Of a stretch of 64,000 nucleotides of DNA, positions 20,084 through 28,067 are shown in pieces. Below the pieces are notes generated by a model. It saw nothing but the letters and a program-made list of their open reading frames with translations. It had not been told where the DNA came from and ran no database searches. The DNA comes from Bacillota bacterium (GTDB lineage: Bacteria; Bacillota; Clostridia; Christensenellales; Aristaeellaceae). Position numbers and translations under genes: made by a program. The DNA is taken from positions 1 to 64,000 of the forward strand of contig JAEZRP010000001.1 in assembly GCA_023444095.1 (NCBI GenBank), written 5' to 3'. The first letter of the stretch is position 1. The number at the start of each line of letters is the position of its first letter.

Positions 20084-21778
20084 ATGGCTGAATACACATC
20101 CATCGTCGACTTCATGTCATCCGTCAACACGATCTGGGTACTCGTGGCGGCCGCACTCGTCTTCTTCATGCAGGCGGGCTTCGCGATGGTCGAGACCGGG
20201 TTCACCCGCGCGAAGAACGCCGGCAACATCATCATGAAGAATCTGATGGACTTCTCGATCGGCGCACCCCTCTACTGGCTTGTGGGTTTTGGGATCATGT
20301 TCGGAACGGGAAGCTCGTTCTTCGGCGCGATCGACTTCTTCACGCAGGGGGCCTACGCGCTGCCGACGGGCGTCTCAAAGGGAGCGTTCCTGATTTTTCA
20401 GACGGTCTTCTCCGCGACGGCTGCGACCATCGTCTCGGGCGCCATGGCCGAGCGCACGAAGTTCAGCGCCTACTGTATCTACTCGGCGATGATCAGCCTC
20501 ATCATCTACCCCATCTCCGGTCACTGGATCTGGGGCGGCGGCTGGCTGGCAGGGCTGGGCTTCCACGATTTCGCGGGCTCTACTGCGGTTCACATGGTCG
20601 GCGGCGTGGCGGCGCTCGTAGGCGCCATCATGCTTGGGCCCCGGATCGGCAAGTATAACAAGGACGGCTCCCCCAACGCCATCCCAGGCCACAGCCTGAC
20701 CCTCGGCGCGCTGGGCGTATTCATCCTGTGGTTCTGCTGGTTCGGGTTCAACGGCGGCTCCACTGTTTCCATGGTGAACGGCGCCGAGGTCACGGCGGCC
20801 GACATCTTCGTCACCACCAACCTTGCTGCGGCGGTCGCAACTTGCACCGCCATGCTCATTACATGGGTCAAGTACGGAAAGCCCGACGTCTCGATGACGC
20901 TCAACGGCTCCCTCGCGGGCCTGGTCGCCATCACCGCGGGCTGCGACACCGTCTCCCCCATCTCCGCAGCCATCATCGGCATCGTCGCCGGCTTCTCGAT
21001 CGTGTTTGGCATCGAATTCGTAGACAAGAAGCTGAAGGTCGACGACCCGGTCGGCGCGGTGGGCGTGCACGGCATCTGCGGTGCGCTCGGCACTTTGATG
21101 GTAGGGCTTCTGTCCAACGGCGTAGGCACCGGCGGCACCAAGGGACTGTTCCTTGGCGGTGGCGTCAGTCTTCTTGGAACACAGGCGCTGGGCGTCGTCG
21201 CCGTCATGGCTTGGGTCGCCGTGTCCATCTTCATCGTATTCTTCATCATTAAAAAGACCATCGGCTTGCGCGTCGAGCCCGAAGTCGAGGTTGCCGGACT
21301 TGACACGCACGAGCACGGCATCGCCTCCTCCTACGCGGACTTCATGCCCGCGCATCACCTGGCGGCGTCCTCCGCGCCCGACATCTCAGTCGAGCTTCCG
21401 AAGGCCAACCCGTCCGGAAAGAGCTCGAAGCTGACGAAGGTCTCCATCGTCATCAACCAGGGCCGCTTCGAAGAACTCAAGAACGCCCTCAATGGCATCG
21501 GCGTCACCGGCATCACCGTCACATCCGTCCTCGGCTGCGGCATCCAGAAGGGCGCGCCCGAGTACTACCGCGGCGTTCCGGTCGGCATGACGCTGCTTCC
21601 CAAGTACAAGGTGGACGTGGTCGTGAGCAAGGTACCCGTCAAGACGGTCATCGAGACCGCGCGGCGCGTGCTGTACACCGGTCACATTGGCGACGGCAAG
21701 ATCTTCGTCTCGGACGTCGAGAACGTCGTCAAGGTTCGTACCGGCGAGGAGGGCTACGACGCCCTGCAGGACGAATAA
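20084..21778 (+). CDS. amtB: Ammonium transporter fused to a PII signalling domain
   Basis: 564 aa from ATG 20084 with SD AGGAGGG. Residues about 1-410 are an Amt/Rh channel with eleven predicted membrane helices, including FAMVETGFTRAKNAGNI and the DFAGSTAVHMVGG pore-histidine region. After a linker, residues about 447-564 are a complete PII protein with the T-loop Tyr in PEYYRG and the nucleotide-binding TGHIGDGKIFV. Normally separate GlnK binds AmtB and plugs it; here the sensor is tethered. It probably gates ammonium entry by ATP/ADP and 2-oxoglutarate. No other PII gene is seen in the window. Confidence 0.95.
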   Translation: MAEYTSIVDFMSSVNTIWVLVAAALVFFMQAGFAMVETGFTRAKNAGNIIMKNLMDFSIGAPLYWLVGFGIMFGTGSSFFGAIDFFTQGAYALPTGVSKGAFLIFQTVFSATAATIVSGAMAERTKFSAYCIYSAMISLIIYPISGHWIWGGGWLAGLGFHDFAGSTAVHMVGGVAALVGAIMLGPRIGKYNKDGSPNAIPGHSLTLGALGVFILWFCWFGFNGGSTVSMVNGAEVTAADIFVTTNLAAAVATCTAMLITWVKYGKPDVSMTLNGSLAGLVAITAGCDTVSPISAAIIGIVAGFSIVFGIEFVDKKLKVDDPVGAVGVHGICGALGTLMVGLLSNGVGTGGTKGLFLGGGVSLLGTQALGVVAVMAWVAVSIFIVFFIIKKTIGLRVEPEVEVAGLDTHEHGIASSYADFMPAHHLAASSAPDISVELPKANPSGKSSKLTKVSIVINQGRFEELKNALNGIGVTGITVTSVLGCGIQKGAPEYYRGVPVGMTLLPKYKVDVVVSKVPVKTVIETARRVLYTGHIGDGKIFVSDVENVVKVRTGEEGYDALQDE

Positions 21779-21790
21779 TCCGACAAAAAA

Positions 21791-21815
21791 GGGCTCCGGG
21801 ATATTCCCGGGGCCC
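21791..21815. terminator. Bidirectional terminator between the amtB fusion and thiN
   Basis: GGGCTCCGGG and CCCGGGGCCC flank a 5-base loop, with an A run before and TTTCCC after, between two convergent genes. Confidence 0.8.
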
Positions 21816-21820
21816 TTTCC

Positions 21821-22447
21821 CTATGTGTCCAGATACCCGATCTCGTCGAACACGACGATCAGGCAGCCCTCTCGCACGCGCACGCGCGCAGGCATGCCGG
21901 TGAATTCGTTGCTCACCCCGATCGGAAAGTCGGGCGTCACGGTGGCGTCGGTCAGAGGATACAAGAGACCCTCGAGGTCGACGCCGCGCGCCGGCTCCCC
22001 GAGACAGAAGACCGAGATCACGCCCGCCGCGTCCGCGCGAAACCGGAGCTCCCCATCCTTCACGGCGGCGAGGCAGACATCCCCGACAATCGCCCCGCGC
22101 GCGCCGCGCGCCGCGATGTACCGGAGTGTCTGGATGTTGGCGAGCGTGTGATCGAGCCGTCCGCCGAGCGCGCCGTAGAGGCGAAAATCGAGGAAGCCGC
22201 GCTCGAGTCCGATCTTCACCGCGAGCAGCGTGTCCGTATCGTCCTTCATGGCTGGATGGAGAACGACATTCTCGCCCGCGGGCGCCTCCCCGAGCGAGTC
22301 GAAGTCGCCCACCACGAGGTCGGCCTTGATTCCCTGCCGCGCAAGCTCCGCGTAACCCGCGTCCGCCGCGATGACCCAGTCCCCCTCGCGCGGCTCGATC
22401 CGCGCGCCGCCCGACTCACCCGCGCCGACGATGTGACAAATCTTCAA
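21821..22447 (-). CDS. thiN: Thiamine pyrophosphokinase
   Basis: 208 aa, usual length. It converts thiamine and ATP to thiamine pyrophosphate. Signature segments: VVGDFDSLG (about 46), the KDDTDTLLAV metal site (about 68) and GALGGRLDHTLANI (about 91). The start is TTG 22447, overlapping the stop of the upstream kinase gene (TTGA), so translation is coupled. No TPP riboswitch is present. The kinase partner may act on a vitamin-like or sugar substrate, but this is not shown. Confidence 0.92.
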   Translation of the reverse strand: MKICHIVGAGESGGARIEPREGDWVIAADAGYAELARQGIKADLVVGDFDSLGEAPAGENVVLHPAMKDDTDTLLAVKIGLERGFLDFRLYGALGGRLDHTLANIQTLRYIAARGARGAIVGDVCLAAVKDGELRFRADAAGVISVFCLGEPARGVDLEGLLYPLTDATVTPDFPIGVSNEFTGMPARVRVREGCLIVVFDEIGYLDT

Positions 22448-23187
22448 ACGAACCGCACCTTTGAAAGTTCATTCAGGAGCATTTCCCGTTCGACATCCAC
22501 CTTCGCCTCGGACACGCGCGCCGCCATCAGGGCGACCATGATCGGCTCGATCTGCGCGCGGGCGACGCCCATGTGCGCGAGGTACATATCCGAAATCGCG
22601 CGGCGCAGCTCCATCGGCGCATCGTCCGAGGGCGTCTTTTCGATGAGGTAAATCGTGCGCGCGACGTCCAAAATCGCGTCGCCGCAGCACACATTCATGA
22701 AGTCGATGGCGACCGGTCCGCCGGGCGTCAGGATCACGTTCGCGGGGTGAAAGTCGCCGTGGCAGATCTGGTCGCCGTCCGGCAGCGCGTCGATGAGGGG
22801 AATGAACCGCTCCATTCCGCCCCGTGCGGCGCTCTCCCGCCACGACAACTTCAGCGAGCGCAGCTCCGGCGCGCGCGCCGCGTGGAATTTTTTCTGGAGC
22901 GCCCCGAAGTCCGCGATCAACTTCGGAATGTCCCCTCCCGAAAGGAGCTCGTCGAGCATGTTCGGGCCTTCGAGCTTCTCATAGACGATCCCCACGCGCC
23001 CCTCCGGCTCGACAAACTCATACACCCGCGGCGACGGCAGTCCCTTCTCGCCCACGATCCGCGCGTAATGAAATTCCCGCAGCGCCGCGTCGCGCCAGTA
23101 ACCCTCGTTGAACAGCTTAAGCGCCTTGCCATCACCCATGTCGTACACCACGGCGGTCGCGCCGCGCGCGATTTTCGGATAATTCAT
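22444..23187 (-). CDS. Aminoglycoside phosphotransferase (APH)-family small-molecule kinase
   Basis: 247 aa from ATG 23187 with SD GAGGTGATTGAG. Eukaryotic-kinase-like fold: the N-lobe has ARGATAVVYDMGDGKALKLF with the ATP lysine, the catalytic loop is CHGDFHPANVI (about 157), and the metal Asp is in VAIDFMN (about 172). The family phosphorylates small molecules such as choline, thiamine, sugars or antibiotics. Operon overlap with thiN makes a thiamine-related substrate possible, but this is inference. Confidence 0.8.
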   Translation of the reverse strand: MNYPKIARGATAVVYDMGDGKALKLFNEGYWRDAALREFHYARIVGEKGLPSPRVYEFVEPEGRVGIVYEKLEGPNMLDELLSGGDIPKLIADFGALQKKFHAARAPELRSLKLSWRESAARGGMERFIPLIDALPDGDQICHGDFHPANVILTPGGPVAIDFMNVCCGDAILDVARTIYLIEKTPSDDAPMELRRAISDMYLAHMGVARAQIEPIMVALMAARVSEAKVDVEREMLLNELSKVRFV

Positions 23188-23204
23188 CTCAATCACCTCG
23201 TCCC

Positions 23205-23234
23205 ATTTTACCACGCCGTTGCCATTCGAGCCAA
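23205..23234 (-). promoter_or_regulatory. Promoter of the kinase-thiN pair
   Basis: Minus strand TTGGCT, 18-base spacer, TAAAAT. It overlaps the divergent promoter at 23219-23248. Confidence 0.5.
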
Positions 23235-23248
23235 GGATGTGCTACAAT
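23219..23248 (+). promoter_or_regulatory. Promoter of the PNPOx-fold gene
   Basis: TTGCCA, 18-base spacer, TACAAT, about 22 bases before the start codon and interleaved with the opposite promoter. Confidence 0.55.
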
Positions 23249-23269
23249 CTTTCGCAAGGAGGGGATCAC

Positions 23270-23662
23270 ATGGAAAAGACATACGAGTTCCTGAAGGAAT
23301 GCGGCACGTACTTCCTGGCAACGCTGGACGGGGACAGGCCGCGCGTCCGGCCGTTCGGCACCTCGCACATCTTTGAAGGCAAGCTCTACATCCAGACGGG
23401 TAAGGTCAAGGACGTGTCGAGGCAGATACACGAGAACCCCCACGTTGAAATTTGCGCCTGCAAGGGCGGCAGGTGGCTCAGGCTCTCGGGCACGGCGGTC
23501 CCCGACGGGCGGATCGAGGCGCAGGCGAGCATGCTGGATGCCTATCCCTCGCTCAAAAACCGCTATCAGCCGGGCGACGGGAACACCGAAGTCTGGTACC
23601 TGAAGGACACGCGCGCGGTCATTTCTGCCTTCGGCGCGCCCGACATCGTGGAAGAGTTCTAG
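23270..23662 (+). CDS. Pyridoxamine 5'-phosphate oxidase-fold protein
   Basis: 130 aa from ATG 23270 with SD AAGGAGGGG. It has the small split-barrel flavoprotein pattern: an N-terminal helix, then YFLATLDGDRPRVRPFG, IQTGKVKDVSRQI and a C-terminal AVISAFGAPD strand. Such proteins usually bind FMN or F420 and reduce small molecules; the substrate is unknown. Its stop overlaps that of the convergent S66-GrpB gene in a shared CTAG. Confidence 0.85.
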   Translation: MEKTYEFLKECGTYFLATLDGDRPRVRPFGTSHIFEGKLYIQTGKVKDVSRQIHENPHVEICACKGGRWLRLSGTAVPDGRIEAQASMLDAYPSLKNRYQPGDGNTEVWYLKDTRAVISAFGAPDIVEEF

Positions 23663-25047
23663 AGTCCGCACGCCTCGCAGATTCCCCGAACGAACGGGCC
23701 CTTGTGCTCGATGTAGGCGTCGATGTCGTGCGGATAGAGCCGCGCACCCTCGCGCTTCACGCGGCTGTATTCGTCCCGGGCATCCGGGTTGGCACGCAGA
23801 TAATCGCGAAAAGCCAGGTGCCGCCGAAGCTCCGGGGAATCCGCCGGGCAGACGTAAAAGTGCTGCTCCATGAAATCCTCGTTTCCCTCGTAGGCGAACG
23901 CCTCGCGCCCCTCGATGCCGAGATTCCCCCTGTGGCGGTAGCCGATCGCTTCGAGCCGCCGGACGGCCTCGGGCAGGTGGGCCATGCTCGGAATCACGGC
24001 GTCGATGTCGAGGATGGGCTTCGCCCACAGCCCCGGCACGGACGTGCTCCCAACGTGCTCGACGGAGAGCGCGAGCCCGGAAAGCGCGGGTGCGACGCGG
24101 GCGAGAATCCGTTCGAAGTCCGTTGCCCAGCTTGGGTCATAGGGCGCGACGATGATCTCGCGCACGCAGTATTCAAGCCCCTCCGCCGCGTCCAGCGTGG
24201 CGCGGCAGCCGATGGGGAAGATCGCATGGTTCCTGCCGTGGCCAAAATCGTCGCAGTGCGCGACGGGAATCTCCCACCTGTCGCCCAGCCGCGCGAGCCG
24301 TTCGAAGAGTTCCGGCGGCGTATTTTCCGAATAATGCCCAAACAGAAGCCCCGCGACCCGGTCCATGAAGGGGCTTTGTTCGACGCGCGCGAGGATCGCG
24401 CTCAGCCGATCCATGGAGGAGAACATCTCGTGATCCTCCAAGAACAGAACGTACCGCTCGCGCCCGGCCCGCGAAAAGAAGCCCGAGCCGAGAAGATAGG
24501 CGAAGTTCCCCAGATATCCCCCGACCAGCGTCCCCTCGGCGCGGCCGGAGCGGATCGCGCGCCACAGACTGTTGCCCCGGTGCTTTGATCCCGCGCCTTC
24601 CGCCATGTGAGCACGGAACTGAGAGAGGTCGTAGTCCGAAATGCCCGCGAACAGTCCCGGCGTCTGGCCGTAGTAGGTCTCGAGTCCGGTTTTCGCATAG
24701 ATCGCCGTCAGTATGTCCGTGCCGTCGCTGTAGCTCAGATAGAGCTTCGGATTTTTCGCGATCGCGCCGTAGTCGATGAGAGGCGCGACCTCGTTCGCGC
24801 CCTCGCCGCCCCCGAAGAACACGAGCCGCACGTCCGGGTCCGCCGCCATGTCATTGAAGTCCGCCGCGCGTTCCTCCGGCGTCGCCGCGTAGCCGTGCGT
24901 CGCTTTGTAGAGATTCTCGCCCGTTTTCACCCTGTAGCCCGCATCCTCGAGCCCCCGAATAATCGGCGCATAGTGCTCCCGCGTCGCCACGTGGCACGGC
25001 GCGATCAGACCAATTGCGTCCCCCTGTTTCAGCCTCTTCGCCAGCAT
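23659..25047 (-). CDS. S66 LD-carboxypeptidase-like protein fused to a GrpB/UPF0157 domain
   Basis: 462 aa. Residues about 1-295 match peptidase S66 (LD-carboxypeptidase/MccF): GLIAPCHVATREHYAP at the start, FFGGGEGANEV, the nucleophile region LYLSYSDGTDIL with Ser about 115, and the catalytic His region DFGHGRNHAIFPIG. Residues about 300-460 are a GrpB domain (VAPYDPSWATDFERI, VEHVGSTSVPGL, KPILDIDAV), part of the nucleotidyltransferase superfamily. S66 enzymes trim peptidoglycan or inactivate peptide antibiotics such as microcin C. The joint role is unknown. No signal peptide, so cytoplasmic. Confidence 0.85.
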   Translation of the reverse strand: MLAKRLKQGDAIGLIAPCHVATREHYAPIIRGLEDAGYRVKTGENLYKATHGYAATPEERAADFNDMAADPDVRLVFFGGGEGANEVAPLIDYGAIAKNPKLYLSYSDGTDILTAIYAKTGLETYYGQTPGLFAGISDYDLSQFRAHMAEGAGSKHRGNSLWRAIRSGRAEGTLVGGYLGNFAYLLGSGFFSRAGRERYVLFLEDHEMFSSMDRLSAILARVEQSPFMDRVAGLLFGHYSENTPPELFERLARLGDRWEIPVAHCDDFGHGRNHAIFPIGCRATLDAAEGLEYCVREIIVAPYDPSWATDFERILARVAPALSGLALSVEHVGSTSVPGLWAKPILDIDAVIPSMAHLPEAVRRLEAIGYRHRGNLGIEGREAFAYEGNEDFMEQHFYVCPADSPELRRHLAFRDYLRANPDARDEYSRVKREGARLYPHDIDAYIEHKGPFVRGICEACGL

Positions 25048-25078
25048 GCTTTCACCTCATATGCGGTCATTATAACAT

Positions 25079-25115
25079 AAAATGGACGTCCCGCGCGGCG
25101 GGACGCCCATTTTTT
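25079..25115. terminator. Terminator after cysK
   Basis: CGTCCCGC/GCGGGACG with flanking AATGG/CCATT pairing forms a long hairpin between A and T runs, just past the cysK stop. It can work in both directions. Confidence 0.8.
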
Positions 25116-25119
25116 ACCG

Positions 25120-26052
25120 TTATTCCTGAAACATCGGCGTTGAAAGGTACCGGTTGCCGGTATCGGGCAGTATGACGACGATGGTCTTTCCCTTGTTCTC
25201 GGGGCGCTTCGCCACCTCGACGGCCGCCCAGACTGCCGCGCCGGAGGAGATGCCCACCAGCACGCCCTCCTTTTTGCCGATGTCCCTGCCGACCGCGAAA
25301 GCATCCTCGTCCTTCACGGCGATCACCTCGTCGTAGACGCTCGTATCGAGCACGGCGGGAACGAAGCCCGCGCCGATGCCCTGTATCTTGTGCGGCCCCG
25401 GGACGCCCGTCGAGAGCACCGCTGAGGCTGCGGGCTCCACCGCGATCACCTTCACGGAGGGCTTCTTCTCCTTGAGGTAGCCGCCCGCGCCCGTGACGGT
25501 TCCGCCCGTCCCGACGCCGGAGACGAGGATGTCGACTTCGCCGTCCGTGTCCTCGAAGATTTCCGGCCCGGTCGTCGCCCTGTGAACGGCGGGGTTCGCC
25601 GGATTCGTGAACTGGCCCGGAATGAAGCTGTTCGGAATTTCAGCCGCCAGCTCCTCCGCCCTGGCGATCGCGCCCTTCATGCCCTTCGAACCGTCCGTGA
25701 GCACCAGCTCCGCGCCGTACGCCTTCATAATTTGCCTGCGCTCGACCGACATGGTCTCCGGCATCACGATGATGATGCGGTAGCCGCGCGCGGTCGCGAC
25801 CATCGCAAGGCCGATGCCGGTGTTGCCCGAGGTCGGTTCGATGATGACCGAATCCCGATTGAGAATGCCGCGCTCCTCCGCGTCGTCGAGCATGGACTTC
25901 GCGATCCTGTCCTTCACCGATCCCGCGGGGTTGAAATACTCGAGCTTCGCGAGAATGCGCGCCTCGAGCCCCAACTCCTCCTCGATATGCGTGAGCTCCA
26001 AAAGAGGCGTCCTTCCGATCAACTCATCCGCCGCCCTGTAAATCCTTGCCAT
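25120..26052 (-). CDS. cysK: Cysteine synthase (O-acetylserine sulfhydrylase)
   Basis: 310 aa from ATG 26052 with SD GGGAGGAATTGG. It joins O-acetylserine and sulfide with PLP. Hallmarks: the PLP lysine in NPAGSVKDRIA (about 44), the substrate loop EPTSGNTGIGLAM (about 70), the phosphate loop SGVGTGGTVTGAG (about 178) and GISSGAAVWAA. Length is usual. Single gene with its own promoter and terminator. No Cys-responsive T-box precedes it. Confidence 0.96.
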   Translation of the reverse strand: MARIYRAADELIGRTPLLELTHIEEELGLEARILAKLEYFNPAGSVKDRIAKSMLDDAEERGILNRDSVIIEPTSGNTGIGLAMVATARGYRIIIVMPETMSVERRQIMKAYGAELVLTDGSKGMKGAIARAEELAAEIPNSFIPGQFTNPANPAVHRATTGPEIFEDTDGEVDILVSGVGTGGTVTGAGGYLKEKKPSVKVIAVEPAASAVLSTGVPGPHKIQGIGAGFVPAVLDTSVYDEVIAVKDEDAFAVGRDIGKKEGVLVGISSGAAVWAAVEVAKRPENKGKTIVVILPDTGNRYLSTPMFQE

Positions 26053-26108
26053 TCCAATTCCTCCCGTCTCCGAATTCCTTTTCCCCACTAAATCCGTATG
26101 TTTTGTGT

Positions 26109-26137
26109 ATTATATACCCTGGGGACGCTCCTGTCAA
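26109..26137 (-). promoter_or_regulatory. Promoter of cysK
   Basis: Minus strand TTGACA, 17-base spacer, TATAAT, about 55 bases before the start codon. Confidence 0.8.
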
Positions 26138-26170
26138 CCGCTCCCGCATCAATTTACAATGCGGCCGCCG

Positions 26171-26199
26171 TTGACAGGATGCCCCAACGACACTATAAT
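26171..26199 (+). promoter_or_regulatory. Promoter of the rsgA leader unit
   Basis: TTGACA, 17-base spacer, TATAAT; predicted start near 26206, about 185 bases upstream of rsgA. Confidence 0.8.
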
Positions 26200-26205
26200 A
26201 TGGAT

Positions 26206-26372
26206 GGGAATCTGCATTGAGCGCGCGAAAGGGGATGTTCGGATATGGCAGACAGGATCGAAGCGGTGGTCTTCCTCTAGCCGAATACGCGGCGTGCGCG
26301 CCGCACCCCGAGTAACCTGATTGCACCGTCGCGGAACGCAGGAGGCTGCTTGTTCCGCGACCTTTTTCTGTC
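26206..26372 (+). ncRNA. Candidate attenuator leader or small RNA upstream of rsgA
   Basis: This stretch runs from a consensus promoter to a strong terminator (GTCGCGGAAC ... GTTCCGCGAC then CTTTTTC, 26329-26370). Inside are an 11-codon ORF with SD AAGGGG and a GCGGCG/CGCCGC hairpin with a 4-base TGCG loop. The rsgA SD follows the terminator by about 10 bases, so the unit could be a regulated rsgA leader or an independent small RNA of about 165 nt. I cannot match it to a known riboswitch or T-box. Confidence 0.5.
26245..26280 (+). CDS. Short leader ORF upstream of rsgA
   Basis: 11 residues (MADRIEAVVFL) from ATG 26245 with AAGGGG 10 bases before. Third codon positions are mostly G or C, as in real genes here. 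No amino acid is enriched, so what it would sense is unclear. The sequence also resembles the start of HAD-family proteins, so it might be a gene remnant. Confidence 0.35.
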   Translation: MADRIEAVVFL

Positions 26373-26391
26373 CAAATATCGGAGGATATGA

Positions 26392-27390
26392 ATGATCGAT
26401 TTGAAGGATTACGGATATGACGGATGTATGGACGATGTGCCCGGCGGACTGATCCCCGCGCGAGTCACGGAGGTTCGGCGCGGGCGCTACGGCGTGGTGT
26501 GCGAACGCGGCGAGGTGCGGGCGACCCTCAAGGGCTCCTTCGTCCACGCGGCTGCGGAGCGGGCGGACATTCCAGCAGTCGGCGACTTTGTGCTGATTCG
26601 ATACAACGAACGCGGGGATTCCGCCATCGCGCACCTTCTCCCCCGCCGGACGAAGTTCTCCCGCACGGACTTTTCGGGCCACGCGGCCGGGTATGTCAAG
26701 ACCGTGCTTGAGCAGGTGGTCGCTGCAAATTTCGACGACGTGTTCATTCTGACGTCTCTCAACGTGGATTTCAACGTGAACCGCGTGCTGCGCTATCTGG
26801 TGCAGGCGAGGGAGAGCGGAGCAAGCCCGACGGTTGTTCTCACGAAGGCGGACCTGTGCGCCGACCCGGAGCCCTTCCTCCGCGCGGTGCGCGAGGCGGC
26901 GGGGAACGTGCCGATTTGCGCAGTGAGCACCAGGACGGGCGAAGGCCTTGCCGCGCTCAGGCACTGCTTCGCGCCGGGCCGAACGGCGGTGTTTCTCGGC
27001 ATGTCGGGCGTCGGAAAGTCGTCTCTGCTCAACGCGCTCGCGGGCGAGGCGCTCATGGACGTCAAGGCGATCCGCGAGGACGACGCGCGCGGCAGGCATA
27101 CCACCACCCACCGCGAGCTCTTCCGACTCCCGTCGGGCGCGCTTGTGATCGACACGCCCGGCATGCGCGAGCTCGGTCTGTGGGACGCGGAAGCAGGCAT
27201 TGCGAACGCGTATCCGGAGGTGGAAGAACTGACCGCACGCTGCCGCTTCTCCGATTGCCGCCACGGGACGGAGCCGGGCTGCGCGGTGCGCGCGGCGCTC
27301 GCGGACGGGACGCTCGATCCCGCCCGCTGGGAGAGCTACCGTGCGCAAAGGCAGGAAGCGGCGTTCGTGCGGCGCAGGTTAAAAAGATGA
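26392..27390 (+). CDS. rsgA: Ribosome small-subunit-dependent GTPase A
   Basis: 332 aa. An N-terminal OB-fold (about 20-85) precedes a circularly permuted GTPase with G4 TKADL (about 152) before the P-loop GMSGVGKSSLLN (about 204), then the switch segment GRHTTTHRELF and DTPGMRELG. The C-terminal zinc site is CRFSDCRHGTEPGCAV. It matures 30S subunits late in assembly. SD GGAGG. Its 3' end overlaps a convergent pseudogene by 12 bases. Confidence 0.95.
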   Translation: MIDLKDYGYDGCMDDVPGGLIPARVTEVRRGRYGVVCERGEVRATLKGSFVHAAAERADIPAVGDFVLIRYNERGDSAIAHLLPRRTKFSRTDFSGHAAGYVKTVLEQVVAANFDDVFILTSLNVDFNVNRVLRYLVQARESGASPTVVLTKADLCADPEPFLRAVREAAGNVPICAVSTRTGEGLAALRHCFAPGRTAVFLGMSGVGKSSLLNALAGEALMDVKAIREDDARGRHTTTHRELFRLPSGALVIDTPGMRELGLWDAEAGIANAYPEVEELTARCRFSDCRHGTEPGCAVRAALADGTLDPARWESYRAQRQEAAFVRRRLKR

Positions 27391-27821
27391 TTCTCGCTCG
27401 GCGCCCCACTGGCGCAGAAAGCGCCTGACGAGGTCACCCCCGTCGTAGAGCCGCGTGCTCCCGGGGATGCCGTATCGCCCGGCAAGCGTGCAGATTGGAA
27501 GCGTCCGGTTTGCGCGCATGCCGGGCGCTTCCTCGTTTTGGTACGCCCTGAGCACATGCTCCACGCCGTCCGTCCGTAGATTTCCGAGCCGCCACCAAGG
27601 CGCGCACTCCGCGATGTTCGGGTAGACGTCCATATCCGCGCCGACGAAGAGGCATTGGAAGGTTGCGTCCTTGTTCGGCGGATCGGCCCGGTCCCGCATC
27701 CGCTCGATCCACTTCCTCCGCGCGTAGTTCTCCGCGTCGAGATCCGGAAAAACCGCTCGCAGAATACATAGGCCGCCTCGAGCGCCGCCGGAGTATCGAC
27801 CGTTCGAATCTCCCAATCCAT
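27379..27821 (-). pseudogene. Frameshifted chimera: GNAT-like N-terminus joined to a SPASM-like C-terminus
   Basis: From ATG 27821 the frame reads MDWEIRTVDTPAALEAAYVF, the start of a GNAT acetyltransferase. A missing base in CGGTTTTTCC near 27755 shifts the frame, and the expected continuation (PDLDAENYARRKWIERMRD) is in the neighbouring frame. From about residue 50 the content changes to the C-terminal type found in radical-SAM SPASM proteins (LFVGADMDVYPNIAECAPWW, LGNL). The catalytic parts of both families are absent. It looks like a deletion between two genes followed by decay. The SPASM assignment rests on pattern memory. Confidence 0.45.
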
Positions 27822-27852
27822 TTTCCCAACCCCCATTCTCTTTTTGGACACA

Positions 27853-27879
27853 CAAAAACCGCGGGCAAAACGCCCGCGG
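27853..27879 (-). terminator. Terminator of the 27.9-28.1 kb RNA unit
   Basis: Minus strand CCGCGGGC and GCCCGCGG (8 perfect pairs, 5-base loop) followed by TTTTTG. Confidence 0.85.
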
Positions 27880-27983
27880 CATGTATCGCATTTCCGGCGG
27901 ATGGCGCACTCACAGAAGCGCGATCGTGTTCGCGCCTGTTCCGCTATCGCCGGCGATCCTCGGAGGGGCTGTTGCCCCCCGGA

Positions 27984-28067
27984 TTATGCTCCGCAAAACG
28001 TCTCGCCGTTTTCCTCTTTCGCGGAGCGGACCAGTCGGTTGATCCTGAAGATGTGGCCGATGTACAT
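27984..28067 (-). CDS. Small ORF in the candidate RNA
   Basis: 27 residues from ATG 28067 (MYIGHIFRINRLV...) or two codons longer from 28073. Third positions are mostly G or C, and GGTGAT, an extended anti-SD match, lies just before. Basic and hydrophobic at the start, with one Cys near the end. No family recognised. It overlaps one of the strong hairpins, so coding and structure compete as explanations. Confidence 0.35.
   Translation of the reverse strand: MYIGHIFRINRLVRSAKEENGETFCGA

Noticed and set aside
22444..22500. TPP riboswitch for thiN
   Set aside because: thiN starts inside the upstream kinase gene, leaving no leader, and no THI-box sequence is visible.
26204..26320. Longer Trp-containing leader ORF before rsgA
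   Set aside because: It starts at or before the predicted transcription start and has no SD.
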